A stretch of 64,000 nucleotides of DNA, taken from assembly GCF_009908285.1 (NCBI RefSeq), contig NZ_JAAARM010000002.1, positions 305,232-369,231 on the forward strand, given 5' to 3'. A program made the position numbers and the translations under genes. Positions 55,576-64,000 of this stretch are shown here, piece after piece (position 1 is the first letter of the stretch; each line of letters starts with the position of its first letter). Origin of the DNA: Pseudomonas sp. Fl4BN1. Lineage in GTDB: Bacteria > Pseudomonadota > Gammaproteobacteria > Pseudomonadales > Pseudomonadaceae. The notes under the pieces were generated by a model. The model did no database searches and had not been told where the DNA came from. It worked only from the letters and a program-made list of their open reading frames with translations.

Positions 55576-57431
55576 ATCCGCGCCTGCTGGAGCTGTACAA
55601 CCAGGAACTGCACCACGTGCGCGAAAGCGCCGCGGAGTTCGCCAAGGAATACCCGAAGATCGCCAGCCGCCTGACCCTGTCGGGCATGGACTGCGCCGAC
55701 CCCTATGTCGAGCGCCTGCTGGAAGGCTTCGCCTATCTGACTGCTCGGGTGCAGCTGAAACTCGACGCCGAGTACCCGACCTTCACCCACAACCTGCTGG
55801 AGATCGCCTACCCGCACTACCTGGCTCCGACTCCGTCGATGACCGTGGTGCAGTTGCAGGCCGATCCCGATGAAGGTTCCCTGAGCAGCGGCTTCACCCT
55901 GGCACGCGACACCAGCCTGCGCGCCGCCCTGGGCCGCGACACCCAGACCTGCTGCGAATACCGCACCGCGCACGCGGTGACCCTGTGGCCGCTGCAAGTC
56001 AGCCAGGCCGAATATTTCGGCAACCCCGCGGCGGTGCTCGGGCGCCTGGCCGCCAGTGAACCCAAGGCCAAGGCCGGGTTGCGCCTGACCCTGCGCACCG
56101 GCGCCGAGCTGGCGTTCAGCAGCCTGGCCCTGGACCAGTTGCCGCTGTACCTCAACGGCAACGATGAGCAGCCGTTTCGCCTCTACGAACAACTGCTGGG
56201 CAATGCCTGCGCAGTGTTTGCCCGGGCCCCGGGCGGTGATTGGGTCGAGCGCCTGCCGCTGGATGCCTTGCGCTCCCGGGGCTTCGACGACCGCGATGCG
56301 GCCCTGCCGGTGGTGCCCCAGGCCTTCCAGGGCTACCGTTTGTTGCAGGAATACTTCGCCCTGCCCAACCGTTTCCTGTTCGTCGAGTTCGCCCAACTGG
56401 GCCGCGCGGTACAGCGCTGCGCCGGCCAGGAACTGGAGCTGATCGTGCTTTTCGAGCGCTTCGACCAGAGCCTGGAAGGCAGTGTCGGCGCCGCGCAATT
56501 CGTGCCCTTCTGCACCCCGGCGATCAACCTGTTTCCCAAGCGCCTGGACCGTATCCATCTGTCCAATCGGGTCAACGAACATCATGTGATCGCCGACCGC
56601 ACCCGGCCAATGGATTTCGAGGTGCACTCGCTGACCGCCATCAGCGGCCACGGCACCGGCCCGGAGCAGCCCTTTTTGCCGTTCTACGCGGTGCGCGATC
56701 CGTCCCGCTATGGCCGCGACCAGGCCTATCACATCGTCCGCCGCGAGCCCCGGGTGCTGTCCAGCGACCAGCGTCGCAACGGCCCGCGCTCGACCTACAT
56801 CGGCAGCGAATCCTTCGTCAGCCTGGTGGACAGCCAGCAGGCGCCCTATCGCCACGACCTGCGCCAGCTCGGGGTCAGCGCCCTGTGCACCAACCGCGAC
56901 CTGCCGCTGTTCATGAACGTGGGCAACGGCAAGACCGACTTCACCCTGGCCGACAGCGCCCCGGTGCAAGCCATCCGCTGCCTGGCCGGTCCGAGCCGGC
57001 CGCGCCCCAGCCATGCCCATGACGGCAAGGCCTGGCGCCTGATCAGCCAGCTGTCGCTGAACTACCTGTCCCTGAGCGAACAGGGCCAGGGCGCGGCAGC
57101 CCTGCGTGAACTGCTGCGGCTGTACGGCGACAGCAACGACGCGGCCCTGCAACTGCAGATCGAAGGCCTGCGCGAAGTCAGCAGCAAGGCGGTAACCCGG
57201 CGCCTGCCGATGCCCGGGCCGATCGTCTTCGGCCGGGGCCTGGAGATCACCCTGGAATTCGATGAAAACGCGTTTCGCGGCACCGGGGTGTTCCTGCTCG
57301 GCGCGGTCTTCGAGCGCTTCCTGGCACGTTACGTGTCGATCAACAGTTTTACCGAGACGGTGATCCGTACCACCGAACGCGGCGAGATCATGCGATGGAA
57401 AGCCAAGCCCGGACGGCGTCCGACTCTTTGA
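55572..57431 (+). CDS. tssF: T6SS baseplate protein TssF
   Basis: A 619-residue baseplate wedge protein opening [20 protein letters not shown] with the conserved [13 protein letters not shown] and [23 protein letters not shown] segments. It forms the TssF2G wedge with TssG. Length is typical. It overlaps tssE by four bases and tssG by 37. Confidence 0.97.
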   Translation: MNPRLLELYNQELHHVRESAAEFAKEYPKIASRLTLSGMDCADPYVERLLEGFAYLTARVQLKLDAEYPTFTHNLLEIAYPHYLAPTPSMTVVQLQADPDEGSLSSGFTLARDTSLRAALGRDTQTCCEYRTAHAVTLWPLQVSQAEYFGNPAAVLGRLAASEPKAKAGLRLTLRTGAELAFSSLALDQLPLYLNGNDEQPFRLYEQLLGNACAVFARAPGGDWVERLPLDALRSRGFDDRDAALPVVPQAFQGYRLLQEYFALPNRFLFVEFAQLGRAVQRCAGQELELIVLFERFDQSLEGSVGAAQFVPFCTPAINLFPKRLDRIHLSNRVNEHHVIADRTRPMDFEVHSLTAISGHGTGPEQPFLPFYAVRDPSRYGRDQAYHIVRREPRVLSSDQRRNGPRSTYIGSESFVSLVDSQQAPYRHDLRQLGVSALCTNRDLPLFMNVGNGKTDFTLADSAPVQAIRCLAGPSRPRPSHAHDGKAWRLISQLSLNYLSLSEQGQGAAALRELLRLYGDSNDAALQLQIEGLREVSSKAVTRRLPMPGPIVFGRGLEITLEFDENAFRGTGVFLLGAVFERFLARYVSINSFTETVIRTTERGEIMRWKAKPGRRPTL

Positions 57432-58447
57432 ATACGCTGACGGCGATGCACGCCGAGCCCTGGGAGTACGACTTCTTCCAGGCCCTGCGGCGGATCGAAT
57501 GCCTGTCACCGCAACTGCCGCGCTTCGGTCACTCCCTGCGCCTGGCGGACGATCCGCTGCGCCTGGGGCAACAGGCCGACTGCAGCTTCGCCCCCTCGAC
57601 CCTGGCTTCGGTGACCCCCGGCAGCGAGGGCACGGCCACGCGCCTGGAGCAGTTCTTCTTCGGCCTCGGCGGCCCCAACGGGCCGTTGCCGCTGCACATC
57701 ACCGAATACGTGCGCGAGCGCCAGCGCAACAATGCCGACAGCACCAGCAAGCGCTTTCTCGATGTGTTCCACCATCGCCTGCTGAGCCTGTTCTACCGGG
57801 CCTGGGCCGAAGCCCGGCCAACCGTGAGCCACGACCGCCCGGACGACGACTACTGGTCCGCGCGGCTGGCGGCCCTGAGTGGCCGGGGCATGCCCAGCCT
57901 GCTCAAGCAGGGGCTGATTGCCGACACCGCCAAGCTGCACTACAGCGGCCACCTGGCGGCCCAGACCCGCTATCCGGATGGCCTGCGAGCGATCATCAAC
58001 CAGTACTTCGGCCTGCCGGTAGAGATCGAGGAATACGTCGGCCAGTGGCTGCAATTGCCGGAGCGCAGCCGGGTCGGGGTCCAGGCTCACCAGCTGGGCG
58101 TGGATTTCTGCCTGGGCAGCCACGTCTGGGACCGCCAGCACAAATTCCGTATCCGCCTCGGCCCGCTGAAGCTCGATGCCTACCTGGGGATGCTGCCCGA
58201 CGGCCAGCAGTTCCAGGAGCTGGTGGCCTGGGTCGCCGAATACCTGGGCTTCGAGCTGGACTGGGACCTGAACCTGGTCCTGCTCCAGGAAGAAGTGCCC
58301 AAGCTGCAACTCAACGGCCGCCAGCGCCTGGGTTTCAACACCTGGCTCGGCCAACCCGGCAGCGATGCCAAGGATCTAATACTGGCCCGGCACTACGCCG
58401 ATCAGGCCACTACCTCACGCACACCAAGGAGCACAGAGCATGGGTGA
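57395..58447 (+). CDS. tssG: T6SS baseplate protein TssG
   Basis: A 350-residue wedge partner of TssF. Typical: EPWEYDFFQALRRIECL, FFGLGGPNGPLPLHITEY, FLDVFHHRLLSLFYRAWAEARP and the C-terminal RLGFNTWLG. The start lies inside tssF, and the stop overlaps the clpV start by eight bases. Confidence 0.96.
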   Translation: MESQARTASDSLNTLTAMHAEPWEYDFFQALRRIECLSPQLPRFGHSLRLADDPLRLGQQADCSFAPSTLASVTPGSEGTATRLEQFFFGLGGPNGPLPLHITEYVRERQRNNADSTSKRFLDVFHHRLLSLFYRAWAEARPTVSHDRPDDDYWSARLAALSGRGMPSLLKQGLIADTAKLHYSGHLAAQTRYPDGLRAIINQYFGLPVEIEEYVGQWLQLPERSRVGVQAHQLGVDFCLGSHVWDRQHKFRIRLGPLKLDAYLGMLPDGQQFQELVAWVAEYLGFELDWDLNLVLLQEEVPKLQLNGRQRLGFNTWLGQPGSDAKDLILARHYADQATTSRTPRSTEHG

Positions 58448-61115
58448 AATCAGTCGCGCGGCGCTGTTCGGCAAGCTCAACAGCGTTGCCTACAAAGCCA
58501 TCGAAGCCGCCACGGTCTTCTGCAAACTGCGGGGCAATCCCTATGTGGAGCTGGCTCACTGGTTTCACCAACTGCTGCAACTGCAGGACTCGGACCTGCA
58601 CCGGATCATCCGCCAGTTCAACCTGGAGCCGGCACGCCTGGCCAAGGACCTGACCGAGGCGCTGGACCGCCTGCCCCGGGGTTCGACCTCGATCACCGAC
58701 CTGTCGTCCCACGTCGAGGAAGCGGTCGAGCGCGGCTGGGTCTACGGCAGCCTGATGTTCGGCGAAAGCCAGGTGCGCACCGGCTACCTGGTGATCGGCA
58801 TCCTCAAGACCCCGAGCCTGCGCCATGCGCTGCTGGGGCTGTCGCGGGAATTCGAGAAGATCAAGGTCGAAGCCCTGAGCGAGCGTTTTGACGAATACGT
58901 CGGTGACTCGCCGGAAAACGCCCTCAGCGCCAGCGACGGTTTCAATGCCGGCGCGGTACCCGGCGAAGCCAGCGGCGCCATGGCCCCCAGCGCCCTGGGC
59001 AAGCAGGAAGCCCTGAAGCGCTTCACCGTCGACCTCACCGAGCAGGCCCGCAGCGGCAAGCTCGACCCCATCGTCGGCCGTGACGAAGAGATCCGCCAGC
59101 TGGTGGACATCCTCATGCGTCGCCGGCAGAACAACCCGATCCTCACCGGCGAAGCCGGGGTGGGCAAGACTGCGGTGGTGGAAGGTTTCGCCCTGCGCAT
59201 CGTCGCCGGCGACGTACCGCCAGCGCTCAAGGACGTTGAACTGCGCAGCCTCGACGTCGGTCTGCTGCAGGCTGGCGCCAGCATGAAGGGCGAGTTCGAA
59301 CAGCGCCTGCGCCAGGTCATCGAGGACGTCCAGGCCTCGCCCAAACCGATCATCCTGTTCATCGACGAAGCCCACACCCTGGTGGGTGCCGGTGGCGCCG
59401 CCGGCACCGGCGACGCGGCCAACCTGCTCAAACCGGCCCTGGCCCGCGGCACCCTGCGTACCGTGGCTGCCACCACCTGGGCCGAGTACAAGAAGCACAT
59501 CGAGAAAGACCCGGCCCTGACCCGGCGTTTCCAGGTGGTGCAAGTGGCCGAACCTTCGGAAGACAAGGCGCTGCTGATGATGCGCGGCGTAGCTTCGACC
59601 ATGGAACAGCACCACCAGGTACAGATCCTCGACGAAGCCCTGGAAGCCTCGGTCAAGCTGTCCCACCGCTACATTCCAGCGCGCCAGTTGCCAGACAAAT
59701 CCGTGAGCCTGCTGGACACCGCCTGTGCCCGGGTTGCCATCAGCCTGCACGCGGTGCCGGCCGAAGTGGACGACAGCCGTCGGCGCATCGAGGCCCTGGA
59801 AACCGAGCTACAGATCATCGCCCGGGAACAGGCAATCGGCGTGGCCATCGGCAACCGCCAGGTCAACAGCGAAAGCCTGCTGGCCGCCGAGCGCGAGCGC
59901 CTGGCCGCGCTGGAAAGCCGCTGGGCCGAAGAGAAGACCCTGGTCGACGAATTGCTGGCGACCCGCGCCCAACTGCGCGAGAACGTCGGCCTGGTGGACA
60001 GCGACGTCGGCGACGCAAGCCACGGCCTGCGAGAGCGGCTGGTGGACCTGCAACAGCGCCTCAGCGCCCTGCAAGGCGAGACCCCGTTGATTCTGCCGAC
60101 CGTCGACTACCAGGCGGTGGCCTCGGTGGTCGCCGACTGGACCGGCATTCCGGTGGGGCGCATGGCCCGCAATGAGCTGGAAACCGTGCTCAACCTCGAC
60201 CAGCACCTGAAGAAACGCATCATCGGCCAGGACCACGCCCTGCAGATGATCGCCAAGCGCATCCAGACTTCCCGCGCCGGCCTCGACAACCCGAACAAGC
60301 CGATTGGCGTGTTCATGCTCGCCGGCACCTCCGGGGTCGGCAAGACCGAAACCGCCCTGGCCCTGGCCGAAGCCCTGTACGGCGGCGAGCAGAACGTCAT
60401 CACCATCAACATGAGCGAGTTCCAGGAAGCCCACACCGTGTCCACCCTCAAGGGTGCGCCGCCGGGCTACATCGGTTACGGCGAAGGCGGCGTGCTCACC
60501 GAGGCGGTGCGACGCAAACCCTACAGCGTGGTGCTGCTGGACGAAGTGGAAAAAGCCCACCCGGACGTGCATGAAATCTTCTTCCAGGTGTTCGACAAAG
60601 GCGTGATGGAAGACGGCGAAGGTCGCGTGATCGACTTCAAGAACACCCTGATCCTGCTCACCACCAATGCCGGTACCGAGCTGATCGCCAACGTCTGCAA
60701 GAACCCGCAGGCCGTGCCCGAGCCGGAGGAAATCGCCAAGGCCCTGCGCCAACCGCTGCTGGAGATCTTCCCGCCGGCGCTGCTGGGGCGCCTGGTGACC
60801 ATCCCCTACTACCCGCTGAGCGACGACATGCTCAAGGCGATCACCCGCCTGCAACTGGGGCGGATCAAGAAGCGCGTGGAAAGCACTCACAAGGTGGATT
60901 TCGACTTCGACGACGAGGTCATCGACCTGATCGTCTCGCGCTGCACCGAGACCGAAAGCGGCGGCCGGATGATCGACGCCATCCTGACCAACAGCCTGTT
61001 GCCGGACATGAGCCGCGAGTTCCTCACCCGGATGCTCGAAGGCAAGGCTCTGGCCGGGGTGCGCATCAGCCAGCGTGACAACGAACTGCACTACGACTTC
61101 AGCGAGCCGGCCTGA
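58440..61115 (+). CDS. clpV: T6SS AAA+ ATPase ClpV (TssH)
   Basis: An 891-residue Hsp100 ATPase that disassembles contracted sheaths for reuse. An N-terminal Clp domain (about 1-155) is followed by AAA1 with Walker A GEAGVGKT (237-244), the coiled-coil middle region (about 420-540) and AAA2 with Walker A GTSGVGKT (629-636); Walker B in AAA1 is ILFIDEAHTL. The start overlaps tssG. A REP sequence follows, marking the end of the core operon. Confidence 0.97.
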   Translation: MGEISRAALFGKLNSVAYKAIEAATVFCKLRGNPYVELAHWFHQLLQLQDSDLHRIIRQFNLEPARLAKDLTEALDRLPRGSTSITDLSSHVEEAVERGWVYGSLMFGESQVRTGYLVIGILKTPSLRHALLGLSREFEKIKVEALSERFDEYVGDSPENALSASDGFNAGAVPGEASGAMAPSALGKQEALKRFTVDLTEQARSGKLDPIVGRDEEIRQLVDILMRRRQNNPILTGEAGVGKTAVVEGFALRIVAGDVPPALKDVELRSLDVGLLQAGASMKGEFEQRLRQVIEDVQASPKPIILFIDEAHTLVGAGGAAGTGDAANLLKPALARGTLRTVAATTWAEYKKHIEKDPALTRRFQVVQVAEPSEDKALLMMRGVASTMEQHHQVQILDEALEASVKLSHRYIPARQLPDKSVSLLDTACARVAISLHAVPAEVDDSRRRIEALETELQIIAREQAIGVAIGNRQVNSESLLAAERERLAALESRWAEEKTLVDELLATRAQLRENVGLVDSDVGDASHGLRERLVDLQQRLSALQGETPLILPTVDYQAVASVVADWTGIPVGRMARNELETVLNLDQHLKKRIIGQDHALQMIAKRIQTSRAGLDNPNKPIGVFMLAGTSGVGKTETALALAEALYGGEQNVITINMSEFQEAHTVSTLKGAPPGYIGYGEGGVLTEAVRRKPYSVVLLDEVEKAHPDVHEIFFQVFDKGVMEDGEGRVIDFKNTLILLTTNAGTELIANVCKNPQAVPEPEEIAKALRQPLLEIFPPALLGRLVTIPYYPLSDDMLKAITRLQLGRIKKRVESTHKVDFDFDDEVIDLIVSRCTETESGGRMIDAILTNSLLPDMSREFLTRMLEGKALAGVRISQRDNELHYDFSEPA

Positions 61116-61128
61116 CCCCACGCTCTCC

Positions 61129-61204
61129 GTAGGAGCTGGCTTGCCAGCGAAGCGCCCGCCACGGTGATGGACCTGGCGCCTTCGCGAGCAAGCTCGCTCC
61201 TACA
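61129..61204. repeat. REP pair between clpV and vgrG
   Basis: GTAGGAGCTGGCTTGCCAGCGA and TTCGCGAGCAAGCTCGCTCCTACA are inverted copies of the common Pseudomonas REP. It separates the core operon from the vgrG-effector unit. Confidence 0.88.
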
Positions 61205-61245
61205 GAGGGCCGGCCAGGCACACCACGCATTCAACGAGACTGACG

Positions 61246-63189
61246 ATGCTATTTCAGCAATCCACACGACTGGCACAGGTCAACTGCCCCCTGGGACCGG
61301 ACGTCCTGCTGCTCAAGAGCATGGGCGGCGGCGAGGAGCTGGGGCGGCTGTTCGACTATCAGCTGCAACTGACCTCCAGCGACGCCAACATCGACCTCAA
61401 CCAGTTGCTGGGCAAGCCCATGGGCCTCAGCGTGCAACTGGACGGTGGCGGCCAGCGGCACTTCCACGGCATCGTCGCGCGCTGCAGCCAGAACATCGAC
61501 ACGGGCCAGTTCGCCAGTTACCAGGTAACGCTGCGGCCCTGGCTGTGGCTGCTGAGCCGTACCTCCGATTGCCGGATTTTCCAGAACCTGAGCATCCCGC
61601 AGATCATCAAGCAGGTGTTCCGCGACCTGGGTTTTTCCGATTTCGAAGACGCCCTGAGCCGACCCTACCGGGAGTGGGAATACTGCGTGCAGTACCGCGA
61701 GACCAGCTTCGATTTCGTCAGCAGGCTGATGGAACAGGAAGGCATCTACTACTTCTTCCGCCACGAGAAGGACCGCCACGTGGTGGTGCTGGCCGACGCC
61801 TATGGCGCCCACAGCAGCGTGCCCGGCTACGCCTCGGTGCCCTACTACCCGCGGGACGAGCAGCAGCGCGAGCGCGACCACCTGTTCGACTGGCACCTGG
61901 CCCAGGAAGTACAGCCCGGTTCGCTGGAGCTCAACGACTACGATTTCCAGCGCCCTAGCGCACGGATCGATGTGCGTTCGGCCATGCCGCGCCCCCACAG
62001 CGCCGGTGACTACCCGCTCTACGACTACCCCGGCACCTACGTGCAGAGCGGCGACGGCGAGCACTATGCGCAAACCCGCATCGAAGCCCTGCAGAGCCTG
62101 CATGAGCGCATCGAGCTCAGCGGCAACGCCCGGGGCCTGGGCGCCGGCCACCTGTTCACTCTCAGCGGCTTCAGCCGTCAGGACCAGAACCGTGAATACC
62201 TGATCGTCGGCATCCGCTACTACGTGGTCCAGGAAAGTCTGGAAACCGGCGGTGGCGGCGGCTCGGCGCAGTTCGAAAGCCACCTGACCTGCATCGATGC
62301 GCAGCAGAGCTTCCGGCCCCTGGCCAGCACCCACAAGCCGATGGTCCAGGGCCCGCAGACCGCACGGGTGGTGGGCCCTGCCGGCGAGGAGATCTGGACC
62401 GACCAATACGGCCGGGTCAAGGTGCACTTCCATTGGGACCGCCATGACCAGTCCAACGAAAACAGCTCCTGCTGGATTCGCGTATCCCAGGCCTGGGCCG
62501 GGAAGAACTGGGGCTCGATGCAGATTCCGCGCATCGGCCAGGAAGTCATCGTCAGCTTCCTCGAAGGCGACCCCGACCGCCCGATCATTACCGGCCGGGT
62601 GTACAACGCCGAGCAGACCGTGCCCTACGACCTGCCGGCCAACGCCACCCAGAGCGGCATGAAAAGCCGGTCGAGCAAGGGCGGCAGCCCGGCCAACTTC
62701 AACGAAATCCGCATGGAAGACAAAAAGGGCGCGGAGCAGCTGTACATCCACGCCGAGCGCAACCAGGACATCGTGGTCGAGGTCAACGAAAGCCATTCGG
62801 TGGGCAATGACCGGGTCAAGAGTATTGGCCGCGACGAGACCGTGACCATCGGCTCCGCCCGCCTGCGCGCGGTCAAGGAACTCGACGTGCTGGTGGTCGG
62901 CGGCAAAAAGACCGACAGCATCAGCCAGAGCTACATCATCGAGGTTGGCGAGAACCTGCGCCTGGTCTGCGGCGAAAGCGTGCTGGAGTTGAACGCCAGT
63001 GGCCAGATCAACCTCAGCGGCAAGCAGATCAGCTTCTATGCCTCGGGCGATGCCGAATTCAATACCGGCGGCGTACTGCACCTGAACAACGGCGGTAGCG
63101 CCGGCGCGACCCCTGAGGGCCAGGGCGTCAAAGACAGCATCGATGCCAGCGTCGACGCCATGTTTCCCAAGCCCCAGGGCAACCCTTAA
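61246..63189 (+). CDS. vgrG: T6SS spike protein VgrG
   Basis: A 647-residue spike protein. It has the gp27-like part (about 1-380; YQLQLTSSDANIDLNQLLGKPMG, EGIYYFFRHEKDRHVVVLAD), then the gp5-like OB fold (TDQYGRVKVHFHWDRHD, IGQEVIVSFLEGDPDRPIITGRVYN) and the needle repeats, ending with a short extension (GVKDSIDASVDAMF). There is no fused toxin domain, so it serves as a carrier. The directly following Eag chaperone and Rhs gene indicate its cargo. It most likely corresponds to VgrG1 of the P. protegens system. Confidence 0.95.
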   Translation: MLFQQSTRLAQVNCPLGPDVLLLKSMGGGEELGRLFDYQLQLTSSDANIDLNQLLGKPMGLSVQLDGGGQRHFHGIVARCSQNIDTGQFASYQVTLRPWLWLLSRTSDCRIFQNLSIPQIIKQVFRDLGFSDFEDALSRPYREWEYCVQYRETSFDFVSRLMEQEGIYYFFRHEKDRHVVVLADAYGAHSSVPGYASVPYYPRDEQQRERDHLFDWHLAQEVQPGSLELNDYDFQRPSARIDVRSAMPRPHSAGDYPLYDYPGTYVQSGDGEHYAQTRIEALQSLHERIELSGNARGLGAGHLFTLSGFSRQDQNREYLIVGIRYYVVQESLETGGGGGSAQFESHLTCIDAQQSFRPLASTHKPMVQGPQTARVVGPAGEEIWTDQYGRVKVHFHWDRHDQSNENSSCWIRVSQAWAGKNWGSMQIPRIGQEVIVSFLEGDPDRPIITGRVYNAEQTVPYDLPANATQSGMKSRSSKGGSPANFNEIRMEDKKGAEQLYIHAERNQDIVVEVNESHSVGNDRVKSIGRDETVTIGSARLRAVKELDVLVVGGKKTDSISQSYIIEVGENLRLVCGESVLELNASGQINLSGKQISFYASGDAEFNTGGVLHLNNGGSAGATPEGQGVKDSIDASVDAMFPKPQGNP

Positions 63190-63204
63190 CGAGAGCCCAG
63201 CGCC

Positions 63205-63636
63205 ATGACCTATCGCATCAACGAATTTCAGTTCGCCTTGCCGCCCAGCGAGCTGCTGGACGCGTCGATCAACATCCTCAAGTTCCCGCAGCTGGGCACT
63301 TCGCTGATCGTCAGCCGCAGCCAGCTGGCCAAGGGTGAAACCCTGCAGAGCAGCTTCGACAGCCAGCTCAAGAAACTCGAACAACAGGTTCAGGAGCTGC
63401 GCTACCAGCCCGGCGTGGCCGTGCGCGTGGGCAGCGCTCAGGAGGTCGACGCTCTCGAACTGCGCAGCCAGTTCAACAAGGGCAGTGAGCAGGTCTTTCA
63501 GTACCAACTGGCCCTGGTCCTGCCCGGCACCCACAAGATGCTTGCCCTCAGCTACGTCAAGGCACAACCGCTGAACGACAGTGACGCCGCGCACTGGGCC
63601 ACCATCAAGCAGTCCCTGAACTTCAACACACCTTGA
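63205..63636 (+). CDS. eagR: T6SS effector chaperone, Eag family (DUF1795)
   Basis: A 143-residue DcrB/DUF1795 protein opening MTYRINEFQFALPPSELLD. Eag chaperones hold the membrane helices of prePAAR effectors in solution and load them onto VgrG. It is 15 bases behind vgrG and 15 bases before the effector start, in the standard order vgrG-eag-rhs. The name eagR (chaperone of an Rhs effector) follows the P. protegens literature and is used on the basis of context and family match. Confidence 0.88.
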   Translation: MTYRINEFQFALPPSELLDASINILKFPQLGTSLIVSRSQLAKGETLQSSFDSQLKKLEQQVQELRYQPGVAVRVGSAQEVDALELRSQFNKGSEQVFQYQLALVLPGTHKMLALSYVKAQPLNDSDAAHWATIKQSLNFNTP

Positions 63637-63651
63637 TGATGAGCCTCCGGC

Positions 63652-64000
63652 ATGTCTGACGCGCTTCTGTGGGCCGCACGCCTGGGCGACGGGCTCGAAC
63701 ACAGCTCGGTGATGGCGGACATCCTCAGCGGTGTGCTGGAGGTCGCCGCCAACATCGCGATTACCGCCCTGGCCACTGCCGCAGTGGTGGCCGCCACCGG
63801 CATCACCGTGGCCACTGGCGGGCTCGGAGCCTGCCTGCTGGGCGCCGTGGTGGGGGTGATCGTCGGGCTGGCCATGAGCAAGAGTGGGGCCGACAAAGGC
63901 CTGACGAAGATGTGCGACTGGATAGGCGACGCGCTGTTTCCGCCCTCCGTGCAGGCCACCATCCTCAGCGGCTCCACCAACACCCTGACCAATAACATTC
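63652..64000 (+). CDS. prePAAR/Rhs-type T6SS effector, N-terminal part, cut by window edge
   Basis: The ATG at 63652 opens a frame that stays open to the window end (116 residues). Residues 8-17 read AARLGDGLEH, matching the prePAAR motif AARxxDxxxH. Two hydrophobic segments follow (about 29-50 and 55-75), then a charged loop and GSTNTLTNNI, where a PAAR domain normally begins. This is the N-terminus of class of Rhs effectors that ride on VgrG with an Eag chaperone. It strongly resembles RhsA of P. protegens as known from the literature. The Rhs cage, the toxin and any immunity gene lie beyond the window. Confidence 0.85.
   Translation, partial: MSDALLWAARLGDGLEHSSVMADILSGVLEVAANIAITALATAAVVAATGITVATGGLGACLLGAVVGVIVGLAMSKSGADKGLTKMCDWIGDALFPPSVQATILSGSTNTLTNNI

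Noticed and set aside
61249..63702. 817-codon open frame on the minus strand
   Set aside because: Antisense to vgrG and the Eag gene; composition typical of a shadow frame.

Overview
The window is a piece of a Pseudomonas chromosome. The gene order from about 0.5 to 33 kb (polyamine oxidase-like gene, kauB, rpmG-rpmB, dipeptide-binding protein, radC, coaBC, dut, algC, argB, pyrE, crc, rph, yicC, gmk, rpoZ, spoT, ridA, exbBD-tonB, oxyR, recG) follows the well-known P. aeruginosa order around PA5309-PA5347. The high GC content, Pseudomonas-type REP sequences and, above all, a VgrG-Eag-Rhs module at the right edge that looks like the VgrG1-EagR-RhsA module of P. protegens Pf-5 point to the P. 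fluorescens group, probably P. protegens or a close relative. The species call is an inference from memory; no search was run.

Layout. 1-8.9 kb: cysteine-cluster protein (cut by the edge), a PuuB-like FAD oxidase, a divergent DUF1127/MocR-regulator pair, a phospholipase D-family lipoprotein, an MFS transporter, the aldehyde dehydrogenase KauB and a small cupin: an accessory-metabolism block with a polyamine/4-aminobutyrate flavour. 8.9-33.3 kb: housekeeping core: ribosomal proteins L33/L28, peptide-binding protein, RadC, CoA and dUTP metabolism, AlgC (exopolysaccharide and LPS sugar precursors), arginine and pyrimidine synthesis, the catabolite-repression protein Crc, RNase PH, YicC, guanylate kinase, RNA polymerase omega, SpoT (stringent response), RidA, TonB energy transduction, OxyR, RecG, an HDOD protein and an SCP2-like protein.

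33.5-64 kb: a complete type VI secretion system (T6SS) of the P. aeruginosa H1 type. The left arm, on the minus strand, reads from fha1 outward: fha1, tssJ, tssK, tssL, tssM, tagF, pppA, ppkA, tagT, tagS, tagR, tagQ. The right arm, on the plus strand, reads tssA, tssB, tssC, hcp, tssE, tssF, tssG, clpV, vgrG, an Eag chaperone and the start of a prePAAR/Rhs effector that runs off the window. A 392-bp divergent control region separates the arms. All 13 core components are present except that the PAAR tip must lie in the truncated effector. The full threonine-phosphorylation switch (TagQRST sensor, PpkA kinase, PppA phosphatase, Fha1 target, TagF repressor) is encoded. The accessory gene tagJ, which lies between hcp and tssE in P. 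aeruginosa, is absent.

The most interesting part is the right edge, where VgrG, an Eag chaperone and a transmembrane prePAAR effector form one delivery unit. Other points worth a look are a five-copy CTGTA box cluster in front of the MocR regulator, GGA-rich leader sequence upstream of fha1, REP elements that split the T6SS operon at hcp and at vgrG, and a Shine-Dalgarno sequence buried in a palindrome at yicC. Most T6SS genes overlap by 1-4 bases (ATGA, GTGA, TGATG junctions), which fits translational coupling.
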